The translations under genes were made by a program, and so were the position numbers. A DNA stretch of 64,000 nucleotides from DAOUBP01 sp964474695 (GTDB taxonomy: Bacteria > Chloroflexota > Anaerolineae > CG2-30-64-16). The notes under the pieces were generated by a model that saw nothing but the letters and a program-made list of their open reading frames with translations, was not told where the DNA came from and searched no databases. Below are positions 40,764 to 48,569 of this stretch, piece by piece; position 1 is the first letter of the stretch; each line of letters starts with the position of its first letter. The DNA is taken from the NCBI GenBank assembly GCA_964474695.1, contig CAYYTK010000009.1, positions 1 to 64,000 on the forward strand, read 5' to 3'.

Positions 40764-41189
40764 CTAAGTCGTTGTCATTTCGCCTGCCAGCAAGTCGCTC
40801 ACCCGCGCCGCAATTTCGTCACGCACCCGCCTGAAGACGGCCATGACCTGCTCTTCGCTGCCGGTCGCCTTGGCCGGGTCAGGAAAGCCCAGGTGGACTC
40901 GCCGGCCTTTGCCCAGCCACACCGGACAGTTCTCCGCGGCATCATCGCAGACGGTCACCACCAGGTCGAAGGGCACAGCGCGGTATTCATTGGCATGTTT
41001 CGAGTGTCCTTCATGCGCGATGCCGATCTCGGCCAGGGCGCGCATCGCCAAAGGATGGACGTAGCCGGCCGGCTGCGTGCCTGCGCTGTAGGCTTCCCAG
41101 GCGTCGCCCAAGCGGGCGTTGACGATGGCCTCGGCCATTTGCGACCGGCAGGAGTTGCCGGTGCAAAGAAAGAGCACTTTGCGTTTCAT
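40764..41189 (-). CDS. arsC: Arsenate reductase, low-molecular-weight phosphatase type
   Basis: 141 residues. P-loop LCTGNSCRSQMAEA with nucleophile C9, plus the redox pair C81 and C88 in VTVCDDAAENCPVW, closely matching the C10/C82/C89 triad of S. aureus pI258 ArsC. It reduces As(V) to As(III), recycled by thioredoxin. The product As(III) could feed the ArsM upstream or be exported. Last gene of the long thiol-redox cluster, 76 nt behind the 48-residue ORF. Confidence 0.93.
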   Translation of the reverse strand: MKRKVLFLCTGNSCRSQMAEAIVNARLGDAWEAYSAGTQPAGYVHPLAMRALAEIGIAHEGHSKHANEYRAVPFDLVVTVCDDAAENCPVWLGKGRRVHLGFPDPAKATGSEEQVMAVFRRVRDEIAARVSDLLAGEMTTT

Positions 41190-41265
41190 CGGTCACTCCT
41201 CGGAGGTAGGATCATCCGGATGGACGATGTTGGATGCCCGCACCGGGCGTCTCGAGCAGCACTTT

Positions 41266-41412
41266 TCAGCCGCCCTCCAACAGGTCGCGTGCCTTGCCTT
41301 TGAGGTGCTGCTGCAAGAAGGCCAGCGCAGCATCGGTATCGCGGTCGAGTAAGATGCGACACAACTCAACCAACTCAGCATCTTCCAGGATCAACGTCAG
41401 GCCTTTTTTCAT
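41266..41412 (-). CDS. 48-residue protein between arsC and Fe-S protein
   Basis: Short gene with a clear GAGGG 6 nt before the ATG. The product begins MKKGLTLILEDAELVELCRI, followed by LLDRDTDAALAFLQQHL, and ends in LEGG. Two amphipathic helices are likely; there is one Cys. Codon choice matches the neighbours. Gaps of about 75 nt separate it from both flanking genes on the same strand. Confidence 0.65.
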   Translation of the reverse strand: MKKGLTLILEDAELVELCRILLDRDTDAALAFLQQHLKGKARDLLEGG

Positions 41413-41486
41413 CGCAATCCCTCACGTAACCCACAAAGACCGGCGAAAGCCTCAATTCCAGAATAGCAGTCAACCGTTACTCAGCA

Positions 41487-42059
41487 TCACAGGGCATGCA
41501 GATTGGGCGCGGCGGCCCCGTCCTCGACTTGGTCCAGCATCTCCGCCAACGCCTGCCGTTGTGCGGCAAAAGCGGGAGCGGCCAGCGCCGGGCACTCGTC
41601 GGGTCGGTGGTGACTCTCCAGCAGGCCGAAGGCGAATGCCATGCAGGTCGCCTCGCCGCATGCCCGGCAGTTGCTGCGCGGCAGCAGCTCGTAGACGTCC
41701 AGCGGCCGGGGCACGCGGCGTCCCTCAGGCCTGGGCTGGATCTCGTCCCGCCGCGCCCAGGTCTGGTTGAGCAGATCGCGTACAGCCGCCAGCAGCGCCA
41801 GGCCCTCCTCCACATCGGCCACCTGGGTGATCATCACCTTATCGGGATACAGTGTGATCAGTCCCGGCCGGCGGCGCAGGGTCATCACGCCGTTGAAGGG
41901 GTGATAGCTGACGACATTGGGCAGGATCGCGTTCAGTAGGGGCAACACGGGGTCGATTGCCGCGCCGGTCTCACCGATCACGATAAGCTTGCCGGGATCG
42001 GCCAGGCAGGGCAAGGTGCGAATCAGGGTGATCGCGCCGACCAGCGGAGCGCTCGTCAT
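41487..42059 (-). CDS. Fe-S domain protein (4Fe-4S CxxC...C motif)
   Basis: 190 residues. The N-terminal about 110 residues form an unrecognised alpha/beta domain (IVIGETGAAIDPVLPLLNA; TLYPDKVMIT). The C-terminal part has SNCRACGEATCMAFAFGLL plus a fourth Cys in DECPAL, the pattern of the small 4Fe-4S domain found in corrinoid/CO-dehydrogenase-associated proteins. Probably an electron-transfer protein within the redox cluster. ATGA-type overlap with the glutaredoxin-like gene upstream. Confidence 0.75.
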   Translation of the reverse strand: MTSAPLVGAITLIRTLPCLADPGKLIVIGETGAAIDPVLPLLNAILPNVVSYHPFNGVMTLRRRPGLITLYPDKVMITQVADVEEGLALLAAVRDLLNQTWARRDEIQPRPEGRRVPRPLDVYELLPRSNCRACGEATCMAFAFGLLESHHRPDECPALAAPAFAAQRQALAEMLDQVEDGAAAPNLHAL

Positions 42060-42340
42060 GGTGCGTCGTCCTCCGGGCCACGCAAGAGCGCCTGCACCTG
42101 TGCTTCATCCACTTGGCAGGCAGGTTGTCTCAGCAGCTCGAACGGGTTGACACTGACGCCATCCACCAGGATGCCGGGCGAGGCGCGCAGATCGTGTTGC
42201 GCGGCCAGCACCTGGCCGGCCGGCGACTCCAGGTCAACACGCGTGAACGGGATGGCGTGCGCCGTAAGATAGTCGAGCAGCCGGCGGCTGCGCCGGCACC
42301 CCTGCGCCGGCAGGACGGTGATCTGGCGCCAGGTTGTCAC
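42056..42340 (-). CDS. Glutaredoxin-like protein with CxxS motif
   Basis: 94 residues from a GTG at 42340, with AGGAG 7 nt upstream; the open frame to 42388 lacks a site. Thioredoxin-fold pattern: ITVLPAQGCRRSRRLLDYL then VDLESPAG and SPGILVDG (cis-Pro). The active-site motif is CRRS, a monothiol form, so it may deglutathionylate or carry a ligand rather than reduce disulfides. Overlaps the Fe-S protein gene by 4 nt. Confidence 0.75.
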   Translation of the reverse strand: MTTWRQITVLPAQGCRRSRRLLDYLTAHAIPFTRVDLESPAGQVLAAQHDLRASPGILVDGVSVNPFELLRQPACQVDEAQVQALLRGPEDDAP

Positions 42341-42415
42341 CCCGCATTCTCCTGTCCGTGCGGCCGGCCGTCCCGGCCCCGCGCCCAATGCGCTCCCCCG
42401 TAAAGTGGGCGGCTA

Positions 42416-43090
42416 TCACGCCAGCCATACCAGGTACAACCCCACGCCGATGATGATGGCGCCGCTGAGCTTCTCCAGCGCACCGCTCCAGCGGCCGAAC
42501 GCGCGCAACTGCTTCAGCGCGCCGGTGAAGGTGCCGGCCGCCACGATCGGCACGCCGCGGCCGAGCGCGTAGATGAACAACAGCAGCGCGCCATAGGCGA
42601 CCGCGCCCTCAGCCATCACGTAAGTCAGGATCGCGGCCAGCACCGGCGTGGCGCACTGCGAAGCTACCAGGCCCGACACCAGTCCCAACGCCAGCGCGCC
42701 CGGCGCCCCGCGCCAGGTCATCCGCTGCCGCTGCTCGGCCAGGAAGTCGGGCATGGGCAGATGGATCACCCCCAGCAGTTGCAGGCCGATCACGATGCAG
42801 ACGCCGGCCACGATGTAGTAGAACCACTGGTGCCCCGCGCCCACCAGCCCGCCCACGAACGAGACGATCACCCCCAGCAGCATGAAGGTGAGCGCCAGGC
42901 CGGTCGCGAAGGTCGCCGAAAGCACGAAGCTGCGCCCGCGCGTCAGCTCTCGGCTGCCGCCCACGTAGCCGATGATTAGCGGGATCATTGCCATGTTGCA
43001 CGGGCCGATGCTGGTCACCACGCCGCCGGCGAAGACTAGGATCAGCGCCAGGGGTGAGAGGCGCTGGATGACCGAGAAGTCCCAGTCCAT
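42416..43090 (-). CDS. ccdA: CcdA-type thiol-electron membrane transporter
   Basis: 224 residues, six TM helices. CcdA/DsbD-type Cys pair: GVVTSIGPCNMAM in TM1 and VASQCATPVLAAI in TM4. It carries electrons from cytosolic thioredoxin to extracytoplasmic thiol proteins. The start is ATG 43090, 1 nt after the stop of the TlpA-like thioredoxin (TGAGATG), which should be its extracytoplasmic client. This gives the cluster a membrane step. Confidence 0.88.
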   Translation of the reverse strand: MDWDFSVIQRLSPLALILVFAGGVVTSIGPCNMAMIPLIIGYVGGSRELTRGRSFVLSATFATGLALTFMLLGVIVSFVGGLVGAGHQWFYYIVAGVCIVIGLQLLGVIHLPMPDFLAEQRQRMTWRGAPGALALGLVSGLVASQCATPVLAAILTYVMAEGAVAYGALLLFIYALGRGVPIVAAGTFTGALKQLRAFGRWSGALEKLSGAIIIGVGLYLVWLA

Positions 43091-43091
43091 C

Positions 43092-43688
43092 TCAGCCCCC
43101 CAGGGCACTTTGGCGCAGGAAGGTGCGGAACGCATCCGGCTGCATCGCGCCGACGTTCTGCGCTGCCTTACCTTTCCGGTCATACACTACAAGTGTGGGA
43201 ATGTAGCGCAGGCCCAGCGCCTGTATCAATTGGCTGTTGGCGCTGTCGTAGATGTCTACATCTACCAGGACCACCTGGTTGGCGAACTCCGGGTAGACCT
43301 CGTCAACCACCTTCATCATGTCGGTGCAGGACTTACAGGTCGTGGAATGCATAAAAACCAGGGTCGGTTTGCCTTGCGCCAGCGCCTGGCTGAGCTGATC
43401 GGCCGGCGAGCTGGTTCTGAACGGACCGGCCACCACGGCTGGGCCGCTCACGGTCGTCGGCCTGCCCGGGGCTGACGAACTGCCCTGAGCGGTCGGGCGG
43501 CTTGCCGGCGGCGCGGAGAGCACCACGGCGCGCTGTTGGCGATCCTTGAGCAGCAGGATGCCGATGATGACGACCGCGATACTGGCGATCACCAAGACCG
43601 GCAAGAGTCTGCTCGGTTTCGCGGCGGCCAGCTTGGCCTTCGACTGCGCCTGGCGCGGCAGAGCCGCATTTTTGGATATCTGTGACAT
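43092..43688 (-). CDS. Membrane-anchored thioredoxin (TlpA-like)
   Basis: 198 residues. One N-terminal TM anchor (LLPVLVIASIAVVIIGILLL, about 28-47), a Ser/Pro-rich spacer and an outside-facing thioredoxin domain with CKSC active site (FMHSTTCKSCTDMM) and cis-Pro YIPTLVVYD. It is the likely partner of CcdA immediately downstream. Confidence 0.88.
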   Translation of the reverse strand: MSQISKNAALPRQAQSKAKLAAAKPSRLLPVLVIASIAVVIIGILLLKDRQQRAVVLSAPPASRPTAQGSSSAPGRPTTVSGPAVVAGPFRTSSPADQLSQALAQGKPTLVFMHSTTCKSCTDMMKVVDEVYPEFANQVVLVDVDIYDSANSQLIQALGLRYIPTLVVYDRKGKAAQNVGAMQPDAFRTFLRQSALGG

Positions 43689-43697
43689 GCGGTTGCG

Positions 43698-44063
43698 CTA
43701 CTCCCCTGCTCCGGGCTCGGCAGCAGGCATGAACTGCTCGATAGCGTCCAGAGCGTGCGCAGCGTACATCGAAGCCGGGCCGCCGCCCATCAGGATAGCT
43801 ATGCCGATGGTTTCCAGCAGCTCCGTCCGGGTCGCGCCCGCGGCGATCGCATCGTGCGTGTGATACGCGATGCAACCCTCGCAGCGTACCGCGACGCTGA
43901 TCGCCAGCGCCATAAGTTCCTTGGTTTTTGCGCTCAGCGCCCCGTCTTCGATCGCTTTCTTGTGCAGCCGGGCAAAGCCGCTCATGGGACCGGGCATTTC
44001 CTGGCCCAACTGGCCCAAGCGCTCCTCCAGATGGCGGTGATAGGCTACGTAATCGGTGGTCAT
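43698..44063 (-). CDS. Carboxymuconolactone decarboxylase/AhpD family protein
   Basis: 121 residues. AhpD-type active site CEGCIAYHTHDAI with the two Cys and His used in peroxidase/thiol relay. In mycobacteria AhpD passes electrons from a lipoyl protein to AhpC, a precedent for partnership with the lipoyl protein at 45940. ATGA overlap with the thioredoxin upstream; 9 nt to the TlpA-like gene. Confidence 0.87.
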   Translation of the reverse strand: MTTDYVAYHRHLEERLGQLGQEMPGPMSGFARLHKKAIEDGALSAKTKELMALAISVAVRCEGCIAYHTHDAIAAGATRTELLETIGIAILMGGGPASMYAAHALDAIEQFMPAAEPGAGE

Positions 44064-44344
44064 GTTGGCTTGCTTGCCAGGTGTCGTTCGACTGCAGCCA
44101 TGATCTCCGGCCCGCTCGGCAGCCGGCCGCCCACGACGAGCTGTTCATTGATGACCAGCCCGGGCGTGTGCAGCAGATGATACCTGCGAAAGTCGTCTGG
44201 ATCGCTCAGGTGATCCAAAGTCACCTCAACACCTTCGAAAAGTTCAGGCTTCTGCTCGCCAAGGATTTGTACGGTAGCCGTCACCAGACCTTCCATGATG
44301 AAACAGTTGGCGCAACCCGGCCCTAGGACCTTGATGTCTAACAT
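44060..44344 (-). CDS. Small thioredoxin-like protein (CANC), copy 2
   Basis: 94 residues. IKVLGPGCANCFIMEGLV at the N-terminus and HTPGLVINEQLVVGGRLPS with cis-Pro, the MTH895-like short thioredoxin family (redox-active disulfide proteins). Related to copy 1 at 47801 (both begin LDIKVLGPGC), but with a longer middle loop. Confidence 0.85.
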   Translation of the reverse strand: MLDIKVLGPGCANCFIMEGLVTATVQILGEQKPELFEGVEVTLDHLSDPDDFRRYHLLHTPGLVINEQLVVGGRLPSGPEIMAAVERHLASKPT

Positions 44345-44348
44345 GACA

Positions 44349-44807
44349 TTACCTCTCCCTCACGGTGATTGTTGGTTCCACACTGATCTCGCTCTTCACC
44401 GAATTGGCCACCAGGCTGTATTTCTGGGCGGATGCCAGCGCCTTGCGCACGCGTTTTTCGGTGCTGGCCGCGTCCCCCTCAGCGTCGGCCCGCACGGTGA
44501 TCTCGGGCCAGAAGCGCAGGTGCGTGAAGAGCTCGGTGCGATCCAGCTCGATCTTCTTGGTGCCCTCGGTCCGGCAGCGGTAGTCCACCAGGTCGATCTT
44601 GAACCGTTCGCAGGCCCAGAGGAACATCATCATGACGCAAGTGTTGGCCGCGGCCACGTAGGCATCCTCCGGGGTCAACACGCCGGCCTGCCCGTACGCA
44701 TCGGGCGGCGCGGAGAACATCATCTGCGGGCCGTTGCCCATGATGATGTGCCCCGTGTGCTCGCCCTGCCAGGAGACTTCGGTGTGGTAGGTGGCGGTCT
44801 TAGCCAT
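44349..44807 (-). CDS. OsmC/Ohr family protein
   Basis: 152 residues from ATG 44807; the frame is open to 44939, but that part overlaps the DGC gene. OsmC features: PEDAYVAAANTCVMMMFLWAC with the central Cys, and a C-terminal EISVEPTI strand. The usual second Cys position reads DYRCRTEG. OsmC/Ohr proteins reduce organic hydroperoxides with thiol (often lipoyl) electrons, again pointing at the GcvH-like protein of this operon. Overlaps the upstream gene by 8 nt. Confidence 0.85.
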   Translation of the reverse strand: MAKTATYHTEVSWQGEHTGHIIMGNGPQMMFSAPPDAYGQAGVLTPEDAYVAAANTCVMMMFLWACERFKIDLVDYRCRTEGTKKIELDRTELFTHLRFWPEITVRADAEGDAASTEKRVRKALASAQKYSLVANSVKSEISVEPTITVRER

Positions 44808-45537
44808 TGCCCTGCCCCTCTCGCTTCTCACAGTAGGCCTGCCAGGCCAGCGCCAGCGCCTCGGCGTACAACTCCTCTTCACCGGCCGGAATCGAGTTGT
44901 AGACCTGTACGGTCTGCAGAACTTCACCAGGCAGCGCACCGTTGGCGCGCAGGCCCTGGTTGTAGGCCAGCTCCAGGATGGGTTCCAGCGCCAGGATCTG
45001 CACCGCGCGGCCGGCCACCTGCACGGTGGTCATCGGGATGCCGGACCCGCAGGCGCACCCTGTCGTGTTGACGGTCTCCTGGGGCGCGGGAGTCAGATCC
45101 AGGATCGCACCCTCCGTCCGGCTCCAGCGCACGGCCATCAGATGATCCACCTCGGCGGCGATGGCGTCGGCCAGGGCGTCTACGACGAGCTGGCTCTCCG
45201 GCGTGAGCCTGCGCAGCCCCTGTGGCGCGGGTAAGTTGTGCTGCGCCAGGATGTCGTCCACCACGATGCTGGCCGCCGGCTTGTTGCTGTACAGCTCAGT
45301 GGCGTGCGCGGCACAGCGCTTCTCGCAGCCGTCCACGGCGATGGTGGGGTAGAACTTGGCGAAGGCGCGGTCCCCTTCGCCGCCGGCCAGGAAGAGCGGC
45401 AGGCAGATGGTGACCGTCTCAGCGGGCCGCAACTGCTCGAGCACCTTGAGTGCGGCCAGCCGGGTGACGGTGCCCGCGGGCAGCTCTTCGCCGGAACACG
45501 CCACAACACCCACTTTGCGTTTCGGTAGATTAGGCAT
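44800..45537 (-). CDS. DGC-domain (putative zinc-binding) protein 1
   Basis: 245 residues. The N-terminal DGC domain begins VGVVACSGEELPAGTVTRLA, with Cys and the diagnostic VDGCEKRCA (D-G-C). A second half carries TTGCACGSGIPMTT, adding three Cys, and a helical C-terminus. DGC proteins are of unknown function; the conserved Cys suggest metal or metalloid binding. It overlaps DGC protein 2 (8 nt) and OsmC (8 nt). Confidence 0.78.
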   Translation of the reverse strand: MPNLPKRKVGVVACSGEELPAGTVTRLAALKVLEQLRPAETVTICLPLFLAGGEGDRAFAKFYPTIAVDGCEKRCAAHATELYSNKPAASIVVDDILAQHNLPAPQGLRRLTPESQLVVDALADAIAAEVDHLMAVRWSRTEGAILDLTPAPQETVNTTGCACGSGIPMTTVQVAGRAVQILALEPILELAYNQGLRANGALPGEVLQTVQVYNSIPAGEEELYAEALALAWQAYCEKREGQGNG

Positions 45538-45943
45538 GGTCGGCGCCTCCCGCGGTCAGCTCATCGGCCGTCTGCGCAACCTCATCTGCCAGCGCACGGG
45601 CCAGAGCCAGGCCGCCTTCGTTCAGCTCACTGATGCCCTGGGGTTTCAGGGCCTTGTTACGCCGGAAAACGTCCAGCACGGTGAAGTCCTTAGCTACCGT
45701 CCCGCCGGCCTGGCGCACATTGAGCGTGGCGCATGCCAGCTTACAGCCATCCATCGTGATCACCTGGGCGCCCTGCACAGCCGCACGCGCCTCTTCGTCA
45801 CCCAAGACCAGCAGCGACAGCGGCACGATGGTGGTTGTCTCTGTCCGCAGCTCTTCGGCTACTACGTAAGCCGCCTCGCGCGTCACGGTGCCATAGGACT
45901 TGCCGATGCCGCTGCACGGCACAATGATCACCCGATCGCTCAT
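45530..45943 (-). CDS. DGC-domain (putative zinc-binding) protein 2
   Basis: 137 residues. Opens IIVPCSGIGKSYGTVTREAA and has TMDGCKLACATL, the DGC motif with flanking Cys, as in protein 1 but without its Cys-rich second half. GGAGG lies before the ATG at 45943. Two adjacent DGC paralogues of different length suggest a heteromer. Confidence 0.78.
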   Translation of the reverse strand: MSDRVIIVPCSGIGKSYGTVTREAAYVVAEELRTETTTIVPLSLLVLGDEEARAAVQGAQVITMDGCKLACATLNVRQAGGTVAKDFTVLDVFRRNKALKPQGISELNEGGLALARALADEVAQTADELTAGGADHA

Positions 45944-46389
45944 TTGTCCGCCTCCGCTTGGGCTTGCGCCTGCATCACGGCCAAGTAGGCCGGCGCATCC
46001 AGCAAACCCTCGGCAGGCCAGATCTCCGGTTTCAACTCGACCAGCCAACCGTCGCCATACGGCGCCTGGTTGATCAGCTCCGGGGCGTCTCCCAGTGCTT
46101 CGTTGACGGCTGTTACCTCTCCGTCGAACGGTGCAGGCACGGTCAGGTCTACCTTGATGGTTTCGATATTGGCCAGATCGCCGCCGGCTGTCACCTGGCT
46201 GCCGGTCGTGGGCAAGTCCACGAACGCCACATCGCCGCTGGCCTGCTGGCGGAAGTCGCTCAATCCGACGCGGGCCGTGTTGCGCGCGGCGTCATAGGCT
46301 ATCCAAACGCCGGCCTCGCTGTAGAGGTAGCCGGCCTTCACGCGAAAGATAAATTTGTCGACCGTTATTTCAAGGTACTCTGTACTCAC
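45940..46389 (-). CDS. GcvH-like lipoyl-carrier protein
   Basis: 149 residues from GTG 46389 (GGAGGAG just upstream). GcvH fold: GVWIAYDAARNTARVGLSDF at the N-terminus, VDLPTTGSQVTAG, and NIETIKVDLTVPAPFDGEV, where K79 is the expected lipoylated Lys; then NEALGDAPELINQAPYGDGW. No gcvT or gcvP lies near, so it is probably not part of glycine cleavage. GcvH-like lipoate-binding proteins act as carriers in the sHdr sulfur-oxidation system, but no Hdr subunits are here. A dihydrolipoyl carrier beside OsmC, AhpD and thioredoxins suggests a dithiol shuttle. Confidence 0.82.
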   Translation of the reverse strand: MSTEYLEITVDKFIFRVKAGYLYSEAGVWIAYDAARNTARVGLSDFRQQASGDVAFVDLPTTGSQVTAGGDLANIETIKVDLTVPAPFDGEVTAVNEALGDAPELINQAPYGDGWLVELKPEIWPAEGLLDAPAYLAVMQAQAQAEADK

Positions 46390-46484
46390 TACAATCTCCT
46401 CCACTGGTTAAGATGCTCGTCCTGAATTGGTCATCATTCGATCCCCTGGCGGCTCAAAGCACGTCCAAGCGGATGGAATACGGT

Positions 46485-47804
46485 TTACGGACACAGCACG
46501 ATCCCCTGCGCCCACAAGCATTCGCTGCACGATGGAAACGGGCTGCCGTAGCAATCCGTATCATTGGTGTCGGTCTCCGGGCAGCCGCCGCAGGCGAAGC
46601 ACGGTGCAAAGTCGAAGGAGCGCACTCGCGCGCGAAAGTCACGGCTGGCGCCGTCCCGCCAGATGTCGGCCAGCGGCCGCTCATCCACGTGCCCGATCGC
46701 GAAGCTGCGCACCGTCTTCCAATGGCCGTTGACGTGCTCCGGATGCGTGTGCAGCAGCGATAGGCAGGGCGCCACGCGACCATCCCAACTCACCGCGAGC
46801 ATCCCCTCATGAACAAAGCGGCAGTGGTTAAGCCGCGCGCCGTCGTCCAGGTTGGGCGGCGGAAACAGCGGCGCCCGTTCGATGATGGCCGCTACTGCCG
46901 GCCGGGTGTCCCCGTCCAGATCCAGGTGGGCCAACGCCAGGCGCGGCCGCCAGCCTGCAGGCGGGAAGCTGCTAGCCCAGGCCGCGCGGCCCCACAGCAT
47001 CTCGGCCGCCATCTCTGCCGTATGCGGCACAACGTTGCTGACCGAGACGAAGTCGAGATCCAGGTCACGGGCCAATTGCAGCAATTGCGGCAGGCCGGCG
47101 ATGTTCCGTCTGGTGGCCACGAACGCGGCCCCGATCGTCATGGCGCTGCGCGCCCGCCGCCGCGCATCGAGGAGCGCCTTGACCGCCCCGACCGCCGCCC
47201 CTAGATCCCGGTCTCGGATGCAGCCGTAGGCAGCGTCATCCCCGCCGTCGAGCGACACGGCCACCTGCGCCACGCCCAGCGCGGCCAACTGCGCGGCCAG
47301 CGAGGCGTCGAGCAGCGTCCCGTTGGTGATGATCTCCAGGCGCAGCCCATCCTCCCGCGCCAGCGCCACCAACGTCAAGAAATCAGGATGGGCCAGGGGC
47401 TCGCCGAAACCGCTGAGAGACAACGTCACCGGCCACGTGGGCGTGTCGCCGCCCGCCGGAAGCCCCTGCACCAGTCGCCGGAACCGCGCCAACGGCATGT
47501 GCCCCAGGGGTTCATCCCACGAATGACGGATGCAGGTGACGCAGGCGAGATTGCAGGCGCTAGTCACCTCGACGTAGACCTTGCGCAGCCGGTCGGCAGT
47601 CAGGCGCAGACCGTTCGGCCCGGCCTCGCAGATGAGCTCAGCATCGGCCGCCAGGCCCGCTTGACTGAGCAGCCCGGCAGGCAGGGTCAGGTCGCCGGCG
47701 GCAGTGCGGAGATCACCGACAAGCGACCAGTACCGCGCGTTCCCCTTGACTGCTTGGGCATCCCGCAGACCAAGAGTGCTGGGCATGTGATCAATTTCCG
47801 TCAC
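46485..47804 (-). CDS. Radical SAM/SPASM protein with N-terminal AbrB-like region
   Basis: 439 residues. The radical SAM cluster motif CNLACVTC (C84, C88, C91) is followed by SLSGFGEPLAHPDF and ITNGTLLD. The C-terminus has a SPASM-like Cys set (CLSLLH, CFACGGC, CYGSPFPSCSEC). Residues about 25-75 precede the barrel and resemble a swapped-hairpin AbrB-like domain. SPASM enzymes usually modify peptides or proteins; the target here could be a small protein of the same operon. The GTG at 47804 overlaps the previous stop (GTGA); ATG 47786 is an alternative. Confidence 0.85.
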   Translation of the reverse strand: MTEIDHMPSTLGLRDAQAVKGNARYWSLVGDLRTAAGDLTLPAGLLSQAGLAADAELICEAGPNGLRLTADRLRKVYVEVTSACNLACVTCIRHSWDEPLGHMPLARFRRLVQGLPAGGDTPTWPVTLSLSGFGEPLAHPDFLTLVALAREDGLRLEIITNGTLLDASLAAQLAALGVAQVAVSLDGGDDAAYGCIRDRDLGAAVGAVKALLDARRRARSAMTIGAAFVATRRNIAGLPQLLQLARDLDLDFVSVSNVVPHTAEMAAEMLWGRAAWASSFPPAGWRPRLALAHLDLDGDTRPAVAAIIERAPLFPPPNLDDGARLNHCRFVHEGMLAVSWDGRVAPCLSLLHTHPEHVNGHWKTVRSFAIGHVDERPLADIWRDGASRDFRARVRSFDFAPCFACGGCPETDTNDTDCYGSPFPSCSECLWAQGIVLCP

Positions 47805-48055
47805 ATGGCCGCGAGCGCGTTCGTCAACAGCGTCGTGATCTCCGCCACCGAAGGCACGCGGCCGGCGCTGACGAGCTGCCCGTTCACCACCAGGCCCGGC
47901 GTGAAGAGCAGCCCGTAGCGCGGATACTCGGCGCGGTCCTTGATCTTTTCAACGGTCGCCTCAATGCCCAATTGCGCGGCGGCAGCGCGGGCGTTGTTCT
48001 CCAGGTTCTGGCAGTTGGTGCATCCGGGGCCGAGGACTTTGATATCGAGCGTCAT
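47801..48055 (-). CDS. Small thioredoxin-like protein (CTNC), copy 1
   Basis: 84 residues, the compact MTH895-like form: LDIKVLGPGCTNCQNLE and FTPGLVVNGQLVSAGRVPS. ATG 48055 overlaps the ArsR stop (ATGA). Members of this family often sit beside ArsR regulators and permeases in metalloid clusters. Confidence 0.87.
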   Translation of the reverse strand: MTLDIKVLGPGCTNCQNLENNARAAAAQLGIEATVEKIKDRAEYPRYGLLFTPGLVVNGQLVSAGRVPSVAEITTLLTNALAAM

Positions 48056-48414
48056 GAGGTCTCCTCCTTGGTTGAATTGCATTTGGGACAATAACAACTT
48101 GCAGCAGGCCGTGGTCCTTTCACGGCCTCAGATTGATCATCGGCGAACAGGGCTGCGAGGACGGCATCCAACATTCCGGCCATCTCTCCATCGCCTAAAC
48201 CATAATAGACGTAGGTGCCCTCGTTGTGGTCCGCGATGAGGCCCTCTCTGCGCAAGATAGCCAGTTGTTGGGATACGTAAGGCTGGGGCTTCTTGAGCGC
48301 CGCCGACAAGTGACAGACGCACTCGTCCGATCGGCGCAAGATCGCCAGGATCTCAAGCCGCATGGGGTGCGCCATCAGCCTGAGCAAACGCGCCTGTTCA
48401 CGATAGGAATTCAT
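48052..48414 (-). CDS. ArsR family regulator of the thiol-redox cluster
   Basis: 120 residues from ATG 48414 (GGAG 8 nt upstream); the frame is open to 48468. Winged helix LLRLMAHPMRLEILAILRRS, then DECVCHLSAALKKPQPYVSQQL with the classical ECVCHL As/Sb ligand helix, and a C-terminal CYCPKC that could hold zinc. First gene of the operon and its likely repressor. Promoter not identified with confidence; a GCATG-AGA-CATGC palindrome lies in the divergent region. Confidence 0.87.
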   Translation of the reverse strand: MNSYREQARLLRLMAHPMRLEILAILRRSDECVCHLSAALKKPQPYVSQQLAILRREGLIADHNEGTYVYYGLGDGEMAGMLDAVLAALFADDQSEAVKGPRPAASCYCPKCNSTKEETS

Positions 48415-48504
48415 ATGCAAACTCCGACATATAGCGATTTCTGCATGTCTCATGCTACAACCACCCACACGATCATGGTATGACCTGCATCATGTAGAAG
48501 GACA

Positions 48505-48533
48505 TTGACAGCGACGCCGTTCAGGGGCATGAT
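48505..48533 (+). promoter_or_regulatory. Probable promoter for the dienelactone hydrolase gene
   Basis: TTGACA at 48505-48510, 17-nt spacer, CATGAT at 48528-48533, 37 nt before the GTG start. Confidence 0.5.
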
Positions 48534-48569
48534 TACGGCCTGATCCGAAATGACTCAAGGAGGCGGAAA

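Noticed and set aside
45940..46389. Glycine cleavage H protein in a gcv operon
   Set aside because: No gcvT or gcvP genes in the neighbourhood; the context is redox/thiol proteins.
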